Below, in pieces: positions 50,599 through 59,747 of a stretch of DNA of 64,000 bases. The stretch's first letter is position 1, and the number at the start of each line of letters is the position of its first letter. Source of the stretch: CAJWOS01 sp964502005 (GTDB lineage: Bacteria; Myxococcota_A; UBA796; UBA2385). The stretch spans positions 62,001-126,000 of the forward strand of contig CAZCUX010000013.1 in NCBI GenBank assembly GCA_964502005.1. Direction: 5' to 3'. The notes under the pieces are model-generated. The model saw only the letters and a program-made list of their open reading frames with translations. It was not told where the DNA came from and did not search any database. Position numbers and translations under genes: made by a program.

Positions 50599-51375
50599 CT
50601 ATTCGTCGCGCTGTGCCGAGGGGAGCTGGATGAGGGCGAAAGAGGCGCCTTGGGGGTCGGCCACCATGGCAATTCGGCCGTAGGGGGTGTCAAACGGTGG
50701 CTGGTGAACCGTGCCCCCCAGTTCGCGCACTTGTTCTACCGCGGCATCGACATTGTCGACCGAAAAGTAGACCGCCCAGAACGGGGAGATGCCGGACCAT
50801 TTTTCGTCCATTTCGAGGATGCCCGACGACATTTGCCCAGGTGCGGGGCGCAGCACCCAATAGCGCATGTCGGGGAGCTGCTCGACCGGTAGGCCCGTGA
50901 TGGCGCCATAGAACGCGGCGGTTTGCTCTCCATCGCGGGTGGTGACCTCAGCCCAGCACATTGCGCCATGCTCGGACTCGATTTCGGCGCCGAGGTGGAC
51001 CCGTGCCTCCCAGATACCAAAGGTGGCGCCCGTGGAATCCATCGCCACGAGCATTCGGCCCAGTGGGCCAACGTCCATCGCTGGCATCAGCACGGTGCCC
51101 CCGGCTTCGGTGATGCGCTGGGCGCTTTCATCGGCGTTCGTAGATGCAAGGTAGAGGGTCCAGGCGGGCGCTGGAGCCCCCGGAGGCAAGGGGCCCATTC
51201 CCGCTGCGGAGACACCTTTCTTGAAACAAATGGAGTAATGGCCGTATTCTTCGCCTTGGGACTGGAAATTCCATCCGAAGAGCGCGCCGTAAAACTCTTG
51301 CGCAGCCGTTGGGTTGGTGGTGGAGAGGTCGCACCAACTCGGGGTGCCTGCGGGATGATGGGACACAATGGGCAT
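50599..51375 (-). CDS. Two-domain VOC (glyoxalase/bleomycin-resistance) family protein
   Basis: A 258-residue protein made of two VOC modules: residues ~10-125 (GTPSWCDLSTTNPTAAQEFYGALFGWNF) and ~135-255 (GAMCWAEVTTRDGEQTAAFYGAITGLPV... GRIAMVADPQGASFALIQ). The pattern matches the CFP30B-like two-domain family of hydroxylase/lyase homologues with unknown physiological substrate. A metal-dependent isomerase, lyase or dioxygenase-type reaction is possible. The ATG at 51375 has AGGAGG with good spacing. No signal peptide. No neighbour indicates a pathway. Confidence 0.87.
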   Translation of the reverse strand: MPIVSHHPAGTPSWCDLSTTNPTAAQEFYGALFGWNFQSQGEEYGHYSICFKKGVSAAGMGPLPPGAPAPAWTLYLASTNADESAQRITEAGGTVLMPAMDVGPLGRMLVAMDSTGATFGIWEARVHLGAEIESEHGAMCWAEVTTRDGEQTAAFYGAITGLPVEQLPDMRYWVLRPAPGQMSSGILEMDEKWSGISPFWAVYFSVDNVDAAVEQVRELGGTVHQPPFDTPYGRIAMVADPQGASFALIQLPSAQRDE

Positions 51376-51508
51376 GGGACTACCTCCTGAACATGCGAAT
51401 ATCAGGTAGCATGTTCAGTGAAGTCTGGTCCACTGTCCTGCGAAGATTTCTTTGATTTTCTCGGCGACGGGCCGGTTCAGCGCGGTTGGGCCGCACCCCA
51501 ATGTGTTC

Positions 51509-52840
51509 CTATTCGCGCTGCCACACACGCTTTCCAGCAAGCCACGTCTCCTTCTGCACTCGGTCGTCGCCGCATACAGCCAAGAAGAACAAGGTGTCGA
51601 GGATGTCCGGTGAGCGCGAGAGTCGGCGCGAGATCAGGGGTAGATGTTGCCAGTCGAGGACGATGGCGTCTGCTTCGAGGCCGGGCGCGAGGTTGCCGAC
51701 GTGGTGTTCGAGGTCGAGCGCTTGGGCGGCGCCAGCCGTATGGAGCCACCACAGCCGCGCTGCGTCGTGCGAGTCTCCGCGCAGGTGCGCCACTTTGTAT
51801 GCCTCGCCCATGGTCTGGAGGGGCGAGAGGCTGGTTCCGCCACCAATGTCACTTCCAAGCCCTACCCGCACGGGATGTGCTCCCGTGCGCGCACGTCGCA
51901 GGTCAAAGAGGCCGCTCCCGAGAAACAGGTTGGACGTGGGGCAATGCGAAAGTGCCGTCTCCGTTTCCGAAAGCCGCGCCCACTCCGAATCGGTGAGATG
52001 GATGCCATGGGCCAAGATGGACCGTTTCCCCAAGAGGCCGAAGTGGTCGTACACATCGACGTAGTTCGTGTTGTGAGGGAATAGCTCGCTCACCCACGAC
52101 ACCTCTTTCACGTTTTCGCTGACGTGGCTTTGGAGGTGAACGCCCGGAAACTCCTTCATCAATGCACCCGCCGCTTCAAGCTGGGCGGGCGTGGAGGTGG
52201 GCGCAAATCGGGGCGTCACGACGTACCGCGCGCGGCCACGACCATGCCACCGCTCGATGAGGCGTTTCGAGTCGTCATATGCGGACATCGCGGTGTCGCA
52301 CAACGCCGCGGGTGCGTTGCGGTCCATCATGACCTTGCCGGTGAGAACGCGCATTTGCACGCGCTCCGCTTCGGCAAACAATGCGTCGGCGGATTGGGGG
52401 TGCACCGAAGCGAAGACGCAGCTTGTAGTGACGCCATGTGCCAGAAGCGACTGAACGAAAAAGCTCGCCTCTTCTGCGCAAACAGCAGGGTCCGCAAACC
52501 GCTGTTCATTTGGAAATGTGTACCGGTTGAGCCAATCGAGCAGCTGCTCTCCGTAGGAACCCAATACATCTATCTGCGGCAGGTGGAGGTGTGTATCGAC
52601 AAATCCGGGCGCAATCAATCCGTTGGGGTGGTGGTGGACTGTGGTGCCAACTTCCAATGTTGGCAAGAGCGCAGACGCAGTCCCGCGCGCGACAATCAAG
52701 CCGTGTTGGAAGACAACGATTCCATCCGAATCGTATTGCAGTGCCGCGGTGTCGCCGGTGGTTGGGTCGCCGGAAAACCACACCATTGGGCCGCGAAGCG
52801 CGGTGGGCCCTTCGTTGTTGGAGGACATCCCCGTGCTCAT
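51509..52840 (-). CDS. guaD: Guanine deaminase
   Basis: A 443-residue amidohydrolase that converts guanine to xanthine. The metal and substrate motifs are VDTHLHLPQIDVLGSYG, VHLQSHVSEN, AHGIHLTDSEWARL, LSHCPTSNLFLGSGLFDL and VGLGSDIGGG, the order and wording of the guanine-deaminase branch of the ATZ/TRZ group. The start ATG at 52840 overlaps the stop of the upstream methyltransferase (ATGA), so it is translationally coupled. The C-terminus is complete. It functions in purine salvage in the cytoplasm. Confidence 0.92.
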   Translation of the reverse strand: MSTGMSSNNEGPTALRGPMVWFSGDPTTGDTAALQYDSDGIVVFQHGLIVARGTASALLPTLEVGTTVHHHPNGLIAPGFVDTHLHLPQIDVLGSYGEQLLDWLNRYTFPNEQRFADPAVCAEEASFFVQSLLAHGVTTSCVFASVHPQSADALFAEAERVQMRVLTGKVMMDRNAPAALCDTAMSAYDDSKRLIERWHGRGRARYVVTPRFAPTSTPAQLEAAGALMKEFPGVHLQSHVSENVKEVSWVSELFPHNTNYVDVYDHFGLLGKRSILAHGIHLTDSEWARLSETETALSHCPTSNLFLGSGLFDLRRARTGAHPVRVGLGSDIGGGTSLSPLQTMGEAYKVAHLRGDSHDAARLWWLHTAGAAQALDLEHHVGNLAPGLEADAIVLDWQHLPLISRRLSRSPDILDTLFFLAVCGDDRVQKETWLAGKRVWQRE

Positions 52841-53433
52841 GGCGATGGGGGCCGAAACGCGAGAACCTGCACAACTTCGCTCGTTCCGTTGTGGTATTTG
52901 CCCTCGTGGATTTCGCGGGTGACTTCGTGGAGAACCGCAAACGTTAGCCCGTCCAACTCTTCGCGGAGCGCCGCCGCGGTCATCATAGGGCCGGCGACGG
53001 GCGGGCCACCGGTTCCGCGGGCCACCTGACCTGGGGTGTAGGCTTCCAGCACGAGAACACCGCCTGGCGCGAGTCCTGCCACGACCTTGCGATGCAGTTC
53101 CTTCCGAATTGGCGGTGGAACGTGACACCAAATGCTCACGATGCAGGACCATTGGCCCTCTTCGATTTCGAAGTCCGCAAGGTCGGCGACAATCGTGGTG
53201 AGCGACACGCCGCATGCTTGCGCCAGTTGGCGCGCTTTTTCGAGACCCACTTCCGACATGTCGACCGCGGTGACCGCATGGCCTTGTTGCGCCAAAAAGA
53301 CCGCATTGCGGCCTTCCCCTTCGGCCAAGCAGAGCACACGGCCCGCAGGAATTCGCGGCGCACACTGAGCGAGAAAGTCGTTGGGGTCGGTGCCGTAGGC
53401 GAATCCGTCCTCGGCGTATCGTTGGTTCCACAT
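52837..53433 (-). CDS. Class I SAM-dependent methyltransferase
   Basis: A 198-residue methyltransferase. The N-terminus MWNQRYAEDGFAYGTDPNDFL resembles the TehB-like group. Motif I is VLCLAEGEGRNAVFLA with the acidic end of strand 2 in VTAVDMSEVGLEKA, and WSCIVSIWCHVPPPIRKELH follows motif IV. The substrate may be tellurite, a thiol or another small nucleophile; this cannot be decided. The ATG at 53433 follows GGAG. It is the first gene of a pair with guanine deaminase. Confidence 0.85.
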   Translation of the reverse strand: MWNQRYAEDGFAYGTDPNDFLAQCAPRIPAGRVLCLAEGEGRNAVFLAQQGHAVTAVDMSEVGLEKARQLAQACGVSLTTIVADLADFEIEEGQWSCIVSIWCHVPPPIRKELHRKVVAGLAPGGVLVLEAYTPGQVARGTGGPPVAGPMMTAAALREELDGLTFAVLHEVTREIHEGKYHNGTSEVVQVLAFRPPSP

Positions 53434-53567
53434 GGGCGCTCCACAAATTCGGTGGCCGCGTGTCATAGCCTGCTGGGAAACGTTTGGGGTGGCCCCCGAC
53501 GTGACACCCTGCCGTTGTCGCGGCATGATGGGGCTGCACGGGCGAACGCGCTTGGCATGGAGGCGGA

Positions 53568-56500
53568 ATGCGTCGGAGTTGGCTGTTGTTTCTCGGTTTG
53601 AGCGGTGTCGTTTCGTGCAAAGGCGACCCCAGCAAGTCCGATGGCACGACCTCCGCTGAACCGGAGGTGGTCGATAGCGAGGTGCTTGCGGTTCCCGAGA
53701 CGCTGCGGACCACCGTTCCGGGCTTGACATGTCCCGTTCATGTGGTGCGCACCGAAGGAAATGTCCCGCATATCTATGCGGCGGACCGCGACGACCTCGC
53801 GCTGGCGATGGGGTTTGTCTTCGCGAACGACCGCTACTTTTTTCTCGATTTGGCGCGTCGCCTCTCCCTGGGAAGGGTGTCGGAACTGTTGGGCCAAGAC
53901 GCGCTCTCTACCGACATTGACGCACGCACAACGGGCATGACCTTTGTGGCGGATTCGCTGCTCGCCAACCTGACGACTGACCAGGCGCGCCACCTCGATG
54001 CTTATGCTGCGGGCGTCAATGTGTATATCGATGCGGTGGTGTCTGGCGACCTCCCGCCTCCCAGCGAGCTTGCGCTTGCTAGTGGTTTGTTGGGAGCCAG
54101 CACACCGTCGGACTTGATGGTGCCATTCACGCGTCGGGACCTTGCCGGTGCGTTGGCGTCGCTCGTCTACGAGCTTGGCTTTGAAACCGAAGATGTCGGC
54201 AACACCCGCAAAGCGGCGCAGCTTGCGGCGGGGGTCTATGGGGAAGGCACACCGCTTCGAGAGCTCCGGGAGGCGGGCGCTTTTGCCGATGCATACGCGA
54301 AGTTGGCGCCTGTCTACGATGATGTGAGCGCGCCGGGCTTTGCCATCGGAACGGGGGGGGCCGCTGCGTTTCCGGCGCCGCCGACGGTCCCTTTCCCCGT
54401 TTTGGGCCGCCTCGAAACCCGAATGGAGGCGTTGGAACGTCGATTGGGACACGACGACGAAATTGGTTGGGGTTCCAACTCGTGGGCGGTGATGGGAAGC
54501 GCCACAACAGATGGCCGCGCGCTGTTGGCCGGTGACGGACACCTTCCATTGACCGTACCATCGCTGTTTTGGCAGGTTGGGCTCGATACGCGTGAGCTGG
54601 GAGCAGGCGACACCCACCAACTTGGCCTTGCGTTGCCTGGATTCCCCTATATGGCGGTAGGCACCAATGGAGATGTTGCCTGGTCACAAACACAACTTGG
54701 AGGCGACATCACCGATTGGTATGCCGAGTCGCTCGTCTTGAATGGCGACGGCGCGCCCGTGGCGACCATCGGTCCCGACGGTGAAGCGTTGCTTACCGTG
54801 ATTACCGAAAATATCGACGTTGCGGAAGTTGTGCTGCTTGGAAGCGTGGGGCGAACGGAGTCCTTTGCACGGTACGTGACGGCAGATGGTCGATTTATTC
54901 TCGACATCGAAGGCAACGAAGTTTCTGAAGATGCGGTCCTTGCGGCGGGCGAGAGTCGAGTGCGGGTGGGCGACGTGTGGGTGGTTCCTGCCGACACAGA
55001 CGGCGACGGCGTGATTTCCGCGGTCTCCTTTGACTACACCGGCCTTGACCCGACGGGGATGGTGGGAACATTGGACAAATGGGGACATGCGAAGACGGTC
55101 GATGACCTCCATGATGCGACGCGCGGGCTCGTGGCCTATTCGCAAAACATTGTGGGCGCCGACAAGAACGGCAGCATTTGGTATTCCGGCTACCAAGCCG
55201 TCCCTTGTCGTGGGTACTTGCCGCGGAACGCGGATGGCACCTGGGCCGACGGCGCCAATCCCACGTTGCTTATCGACGGCACGCGATTCGGTTCCTTTAC
55301 GATTCCTCTGGCCGCCGATGGAACCGTCGATGAGTCGCTGCGCGAAGACCCCACCCAATGTACGGTACCCCACGCGGAGTATCCGTTTGTAATTGACCCC
55401 GCCCAACAATGGGTCGCCACCGCCAACAACGACCCAGGAGGCCATAGCCTCGATGGCGTGTTGGAAAACGAAGATTGGTACATTGGCGGGCCGTGGGATG
55501 GCGGCGCGCGCATGCACCGAATCGCCGAGCGCCTCGACGCGATGGTGGGCTTTGCGGATGTGTCCGCGATGGCGGACCTCCAAGCGGACCACCAATCGCC
55601 AGCGGGGCTTGTGTTTGTTCCTTACCTTCTCGACACACTGGATCGCGCGCGAACGTTGGCCGCGCAGGACCCCAGCACGCTGACGGATGCGGAGCTTCGC
55701 GTGGTTGCCTTTCAAGATGCCCACGCAGACCGCTTTGCCGAGGTGGAGGCGCGCTTGACCGCTTGGGCTGCCGATTCATTTACCGCGGCCTCCGGCGTAG
55801 AGACCTTCTACGACCAACCTACTTCGGATGACCTTGACAATGCTGTGGCGACGACCATCTTCAATGTGTGGAAGGGATGGCTGACAACCCTCGCGCTCGA
55901 CGACGAAGCGATGACCCAAGTCTGGCGCACCAGCGGCAACACGAGCCGCATGCGCACCTTGCGGATGATGCTCGACGGACGGGGCGCTGGAAATCCGTTG
56001 GCGCTGGCAAGTTGGAACCCGGATACTGAAGAGTCGGCGTATTGGGACAAGGTGGATACGGTCGAAATTGAGACCTCAGACGAGGTTATGCTTGAGTCTC
56101 TTGTATTGGCATTGGATTGGTTGGAGACGCCATCGTCGGGGCCCGGCGAAGGTGGCTTTGGTACACCGGATATGTCGGCTTGGCTTTGGGGCTTGCGCCA
56201 CACGGTAGCCTTTGACTCCGTACTTGCGGAGTTTTTGGGCGACGACCCTGCGTATTCTGTGCTGACGGATCAGTTTGCCATCAACACAGATGTATTGCCG
56301 CTGGCCGAAGACATTGCGAGCGACGACCCTCGCGCACGCATGGAGCGATTCCCGCGGCCGGGTGATACCGAGAGCGTGGATGCTGCGAACTTTGGATGGA
56401 ACCGGGACCGATTTACTTATGGAAGCGGACCTGTATTCCGCATGGTGATTGCTCTGGGTCCCGATGGGGTGGACGGTCTCAACATTTTGCCAGGTGGCCA

Positions 56501-56666
56501 GTCCGCATTGATTGACTCTCCCTATTTCTCCGACCAAGCAGCCTTGTGGCTTGGAAACGACGCTTGGCCTCTTCGGTTTTCACCGAGCGACGTGGTCGCG
56601 GGTGCGACGGGCAGGGAGGTGCTGATGCCTGCCAGTGGCGATACGTGTGGCCATCGGGGCCTTTGA
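53568..56666 (+). CDS. Penicillin-acylase-family (Ntn hydrolase) lipoprotein
   Basis: A 1032-residue secreted precursor, longer than the usual 750-850. The signal MRRSWLLFLGLSGVVSC gives lipid Cys17. The alpha-chain region contains VHVVRTEGNVPHIYAADRDDLALAMGFVFANDR. Ser303 in EIGWGSNSWAVMG is the expected autocatalytic nucleophile at the start of the beta chain; LAGDGHLPLTVPSLFWQ and TNGDVAWSQTQLGGDITDWY follow as in penicillin G acylase or acyl-homoserine-lactone acylases. Quorum-quenching or amide hydrolysis is plausible; the substrate is not predictable. The ATG at 53568 has GAGG. The C-terminal part shows no extra domain I recognise. Confidence 0.92.
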   Translation: MRRSWLLFLGLSGVVSCKGDPSKSDGTTSAEPEVVDSEVLAVPETLRTTVPGLTCPVHVVRTEGNVPHIYAADRDDLALAMGFVFANDRYFFLDLARRLSLGRVSELLGQDALSTDIDARTTGMTFVADSLLANLTTDQARHLDAYAAGVNVYIDAVVSGDLPPPSELALASGLLGASTPSDLMVPFTRRDLAGALASLVYELGFETEDVGNTRKAAQLAAGVYGEGTPLRELREAGAFADAYAKLAPVYDDVSAPGFAIGTGGAAAFPAPPTVPFPVLGRLETRMEALERRLGHDDEIGWGSNSWAVMGSATTDGRALLAGDGHLPLTVPSLFWQVGLDTRELGAGDTHQLGLALPGFPYMAVGTNGDVAWSQTQLGGDITDWYAESLVLNGDGAPVATIGPDGEALLTVITENIDVAEVVLLGSVGRTESFARYVTADGRFILDIEGNEVSEDAVLAAGESRVRVGDVWVVPADTDGDGVISAVSFDYTGLDPTGMVGTLDKWGHAKTVDDLHDATRGLVAYSQNIVGADKNGSIWYSGYQAVPCRGYLPRNADGTWADGANPTLLIDGTRFGSFTIPLAADGTVDESLREDPTQCTVPHAEYPFVIDPAQQWVATANNDPGGHSLDGVLENEDWYIGGPWDGGARMHRIAERLDAMVGFADVSAMADLQADHQSPAGLVFVPYLLDTLDRARTLAAQDPSTLTDAELRVVAFQDAHADRFAEVEARLTAWAADSFTAASGVETFYDQPTSDDLDNAVATTIFNVWKGWLTTLALDDEAMTQVWRTSGNTSRMRTLRMMLDGRGAGNPLALASWNPDTEESAYWDKVDTVEIETSDEVMLESLVLALDWLETPSSGPGEGGFGTPDMSAWLWGLRHTVAFDSVLAEFLGDDPAYSVLTDQFAINTDVLPLAEDIASDDPRARMERFPRPGDTESVDAANFGWNRDRFTYGSGPVFRMVIALGPDGVDGLNILPGGQSALIDSPYFSDQAALWLGNDAWPLRFSPSDVVAGATGREVLMPASGDTCGHRGL

Positions 56667-56731
56667 GTTTTTGTGGTCTTCGGGTCGACCGTCCGTCGCC
56701 GGTTTATTGCGTTAGCTATAAAGCAATATAA

Positions 56732-56760
56732 GCCACGGCACGCCAATCGCGCGCCGTGGC
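56732..56760. terminator. GC-rich hairpin between convergent genes
   Basis: GCCACGGC (56732-56739) pairs with GCCGTGGC (56753-56760) around a 13-nt loop, and a second small hairpin TATTGC/GCAATA lies at 56705-56728. They occupy the gap between the acylase gene and the convergent small secreted gene. No U-tract follows on either strand. Confidence 0.5.
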
Positions 56761-56804
56761 CATAGGGTAGCCAGTTCAAGGGCTTGGTGGCTTTTTGTAG
56801 CAGA

Positions 56805-57239
56805 CTACTCGCTCAGAAGAACGACCAGCTCGTCTGTCGCGTCGGTTTCGCTTGTATTGGCAACCAAGTCTGCCACTTCATTCTTTTGGTCGTCGGACAG
56901 GCGCTCGCTGAGCACGCTGACGACCGCCTGTGCGGTAGAGGTCGCGCCATCGATGCGGAACAGGAGTCCGCCATTTGCGCTGCTGTCGATGTCGATGGTC
57001 GTGCCGTCATCCATCTCGACGGTGACGCCTTGGGTGTCCTGGGACATGACCATCGTGACGGTGTCGGGAGACCATGGTCCGGGGCTGTCGTTTGGATTGA
57101 GGCACTCAATCAAGCTCCCCGTGGTCAAGCTGAACAGGCCGCACTGGCTGCTGGTCAGTGGCCCTGCCATGGCGATGCTTGCCGGAGACAATAGGATGGC
57201 AGCGGCCAAGAATTGTCCGATTGCGCGAGATGATTGCAT
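56805..57239 (-). CDS. Small secreted hypothetical protein
   Basis: A 144-residue protein with a typical signal peptide (SRAIGQFLAAAILLSPASIAMAG). The mature part is acidic, with two Cys near its N-terminus (SQCGLFSLTTGSLIECLN) that may form a disulfide, and a C-terminal helix (SDDQKNEVADLVANTSE). It contains several Thr/Asp/Ser motifs (MDDGTTIDIDSSANGG). No family recognised. The ATG at 57239 has GAGAGGA before it. It is convergent with the acylase gene. Confidence 0.65.
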   Translation of the reverse strand: MQSSRAIGQFLAAAILLSPASIAMAGPLTSSQCGLFSLTTGSLIECLNPNDSPGPWSPDTVTMVMSQDTQGVTVEMDDGTTIDIDSSANGGLLFRIDGATSTAQAVVSVLSERLSDDQKNEVADLVANTSETDATDELVVLLSE

Positions 57240-58250
57240 GTCCTCTCCGTGGTTCGGCGAATGATGATGGGCGCCTGAATTCCGAACCAATGTCGTGTTG
57301 CCCACAGAGACTATTTCCCACCCGTGTGGAATCTGTCAATCCCATTATGGAAATAGAATCCGACCGTAACTCTTTGGTATAACCCAAAAAGGGTGCGGAT
57401 AAATCCCGTTTGCGCTTTGCATGCCCCCGTCCCATGGGTCGCGCAGCCATCCGTTGGGGCATAGAAAGTCGCGAATCTATCGATGTTTCCCACGCAATTC
57501 GCCAACTGCGTATGGGCCCGGATTCGCGTCGAGGTATCTTTTCATGAAGAGGCGTGGATGTAAAGAGTGAAAACGATTCTCGATTGGTTGGACGACGGTG
57601 AATGACAAATACAACGGACGTTTGATCCAAGCGAAAAACTTGTCTGTACGCACGGTTTCACGTCGACCTATTTGCCATATGGGACTCCTGCACGCCCAAT
57701 AGATAGTGCAAGGCAATGCAGAAAATTCGACGGAAATTCCCCTTCTTCGTTGTGCGTCGCGGGCTTACGTTCGCGTTGCGATGCCCTGAACTTGGGGGGG
57801 GAGTACGGGGGACACGCAAGAAGGGGATATGTCCGCTTTTGTCCGTGTCGTCGGCAACAAGTCGGTGGTCGCCTCCCTCGGAGGAACGCTCCCGAGCGGC
57901 GCGCATACGGGCCCGAGGAGGAGGCGCACGGGGTGCCATGCGGGGGCCTGATGCGGGCGAGGGGCATGTCGGCTTTGTCTGGTTTGTAGGTCGTAGGTCT
58001 GCGAAAGGAGCACAGAGACCTGACTCAAACCAGCCATTTACGACAATCGTTCGTTTTGAAATCGCGCGAAATTATTGGGCGCAGTCTTGGAGATCTCGTG
58101 GCGCGCGTGCCGCCTCCTGGTCGCGACACGCCTGCCGCTGCCCTGCACACGAGCCCGCCTGCCTTCGACCGCGGCCCTCCCAGGTGCACCGAAACGCAGT
58201 GCCAATCGGTCGTTTCACGCTCGCGGGCCAGCGCGCGGTCCGCCCCACGT
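57240..58250. other. 1-kb region without a recognisable gene
   Basis: The left part (57300-57720) is AT-richer than the surrounding genes. The right part (57750-58230) is GC-rich with many short inverted segments. Reading frames here have no family features and codon use unlike the neighbours. I compared it by eye with the conserved cores of RNase P RNA, tmRNA and SRP RNA and found none. An unrecognised non-coding RNA or a decayed gene is possible. Confidence 0.35.
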
Positions 58251-59126
58251 TCAGGTAATGACCAGCTCGCCGACCCGCCCGCGCTGGCTCCCTTTGCTGT
58301 TGATGGACCTCCCACACAACACATGCCGAAGTTCAAACTGGTCGCGGTAGAGGTCGCGTACCATGGGTGTGTCGGAGTTGCTGAGAATGACGTGAACACC
58401 GCGCTCCTTTAGTGCGCGGGCGGTGTCTCGAAGGCGCGCTTGGTCGGCGAGGGAGAAGCCGTCCTGCGTATAGTCGGTGAAGCTCGCCGTTTTGGACGCG
58501 GGGACGTAAGGCGGGTCGAAGTAGACGACGTCACCGGCTACCGCGCGGTCGAGGACACCCTCAAAGCCCTCGTGGTGCAACTCAGCCCCCTGCAGGGCTA
58601 CACTTGCGTGCAAAATCCCGTCCACGTCGCAGATGTTGGGGTTGTCGTATCGGCCAATCGGGACATTGAATCGTCCCTTTTTGTTGACGCGGTAAAGCCC
58701 ATTGAAGGCCGTTTTGTTGAGGTAGATGAACCATGCCGCGACCTCGACATCGTCGACAAATGCGTCGGGGTCGAGCGCGCGAACCGCGTAGTAGCTCTCT
58801 TCGCCGTGGGAGGCCGCGTGTTGCTGCAAGCGGGCGATGAGGCGCTCGGGCGCGTCACGAACCGCACGATAGGTGCGGACCAGGCGGCGGTTGGCGTCAG
58901 ACAAAACGGCCCAGCTGGTCAACTCCGGTACCCGGCGGCTTGCGAGGTCGAAAAAGAGCGCGCCGCCGCCCACGAAAGGCTCGTGGTAGCGACCCCAATC
59001 TCCGGGCAGCTCGGGTACGAGCTCGCTGAGAAGACGCCGCTTGCCGCCCGCCCACTTGATGAACGGCCGGGAGTCGGGCGCCGCGAACGGCAGACGAGTT
59101 TGATGAGTCCGTGGGACGGCTGGCAT
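58251..59126 (-). CDS. D12-class adenine-N6 DNA methyltransferase (Dam type)
   Basis: A 291-residue DNA methyltransferase of the alpha-class (Dam/DpnM/EcoRV). The AdoMet motif FIKWAGGKRRLL (22-33) and catalytic DPPY (204-207) are present in Dam order; EPFVGGGALFFDLAS and YLNKTAFNGLYRVNKKGRFNVPIGRY match the family. The target is likely GATC, but this is inference. No restriction endonuclease is adjacent, so it is probably an orphan methylase. ATG at 59126 has GAGG 5 nt upstream. Upstream sequence up to pheS holds several GATC sites. Confidence 0.9.
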   Translation of the reverse strand: MPAVPRTHQTRLPFAAPDSRPFIKWAGGKRRLLSELVPELPGDWGRYHEPFVGGGALFFDLASRRVPELTSWAVLSDANRRLVRTYRAVRDAPERLIARLQQHAASHGEESYYAVRALDPDAFVDDVEVAAWFIYLNKTAFNGLYRVNKKGRFNVPIGRYDNPNICDVDGILHASVALQGAELHHEGFEGVLDRAVAGDVVYFDPPYVPASKTASFTDYTQDGFSLADQARLRDTARALKERGVHVILSNSDTPMVRDLYRDQFELRHVLCGRSINSKGSQRGRVGELVIT

Positions 59127-59378
59127 GGGGACCTCGGAAGTCTTGACATGCCAACACTATCTCTTGAAATCACCTTCAGTCTATGCGAAACGGGCGTCGA
59201 GTCATCTCTGAGAATATCGAATAATGCGATGTTTTTGTGGAACTGACTCGTTCCACGGTCAAGACCCGTACGGGCGATGGTAGGGGTCGTGGGGGATTTC
59301 GTGATTCACGCGGAGTGTTCCCCGGTGGCTGACGCGGGCGGGGAACGGGTGCTGTTTTTTCCCGGGCAAGGTGCCATC

Positions 59379-59544
59379 GATCGATCCCGCTGGGGGCGGT
59401 TTGTAGACGGGATCCGACCCGTTTGTGGCGACGCCGTCCGTCCAGAATACGGGTGATCACGAGCGATCGAAGGATGCGCCACTTGCGCCACGGCCTTCGT
59501 GGCGGAGCCGTACAGCAGACACCTCGATGGGGAACCGGGGGATC
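59379..59544. promoter_or_regulatory. Cluster of six GATC sites in the dam-pheS gap
   Basis: GATC occurs at 59379, 59383, 59411, 59455, 59465 and 59541, six within 166 bp in a region where about 0.6 would be expected. Two are fused as GATCGATC. The cluster is in the 621-bp non-coding gap (59127-59747) next to the adenine methylase gene. It may mark methylation-sensitive control. No protein-binding consensus is identified and I see no gene in the gap. Confidence 0.4.
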
Positions 59545-59747
59545 TACGGGGGAAGGCGCGGCAGCGTGCCGTCGACGGGTGTTTCTGGGAGGGGGTCGCG
59601 GTGACAATCTCCTTCGATTGGTCGAGAATGGGCGTCGATTGCGCGATAACAACGTTCCTTCGTCGCGTTTTGGGTTTTTGGGGTGGCACGGGACGGTCCC
59701 CTTGCGTAGTACAGCGCGTCACCCCTCCGCACCCGAGGAATGAAGTG

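Noticed and set aside
57750..58060. RNase P RNA or other housekeeping RNA
   Set aside because: The conserved GAGGAAAGTCC and ACAGAAA cores are missing on both strands.
57716..58258. 180-residue plus-strand reading frame in the long gap
   Set aside because: Arg/Gly/Ala-rich, no domain, codon use unlike neighbouring genes and no ribosome site; it looks like a chance frame in GC-rich DNA.
59690..59715. TGGCACG followed by TTGCG before pheS as a sigma-54 promoter
   Set aside because: GG and GC are 18 bp apart instead of 12, so it does not fit the -24/-12 spacing.
59423..59743. Possible leader peptide or small gene ending 4 bp before pheS (contains Phe-Gly-Phe)
   Set aside because: Too few Phe codons for attenuation, no terminator/antiterminator pair follows, and the start is not supported.
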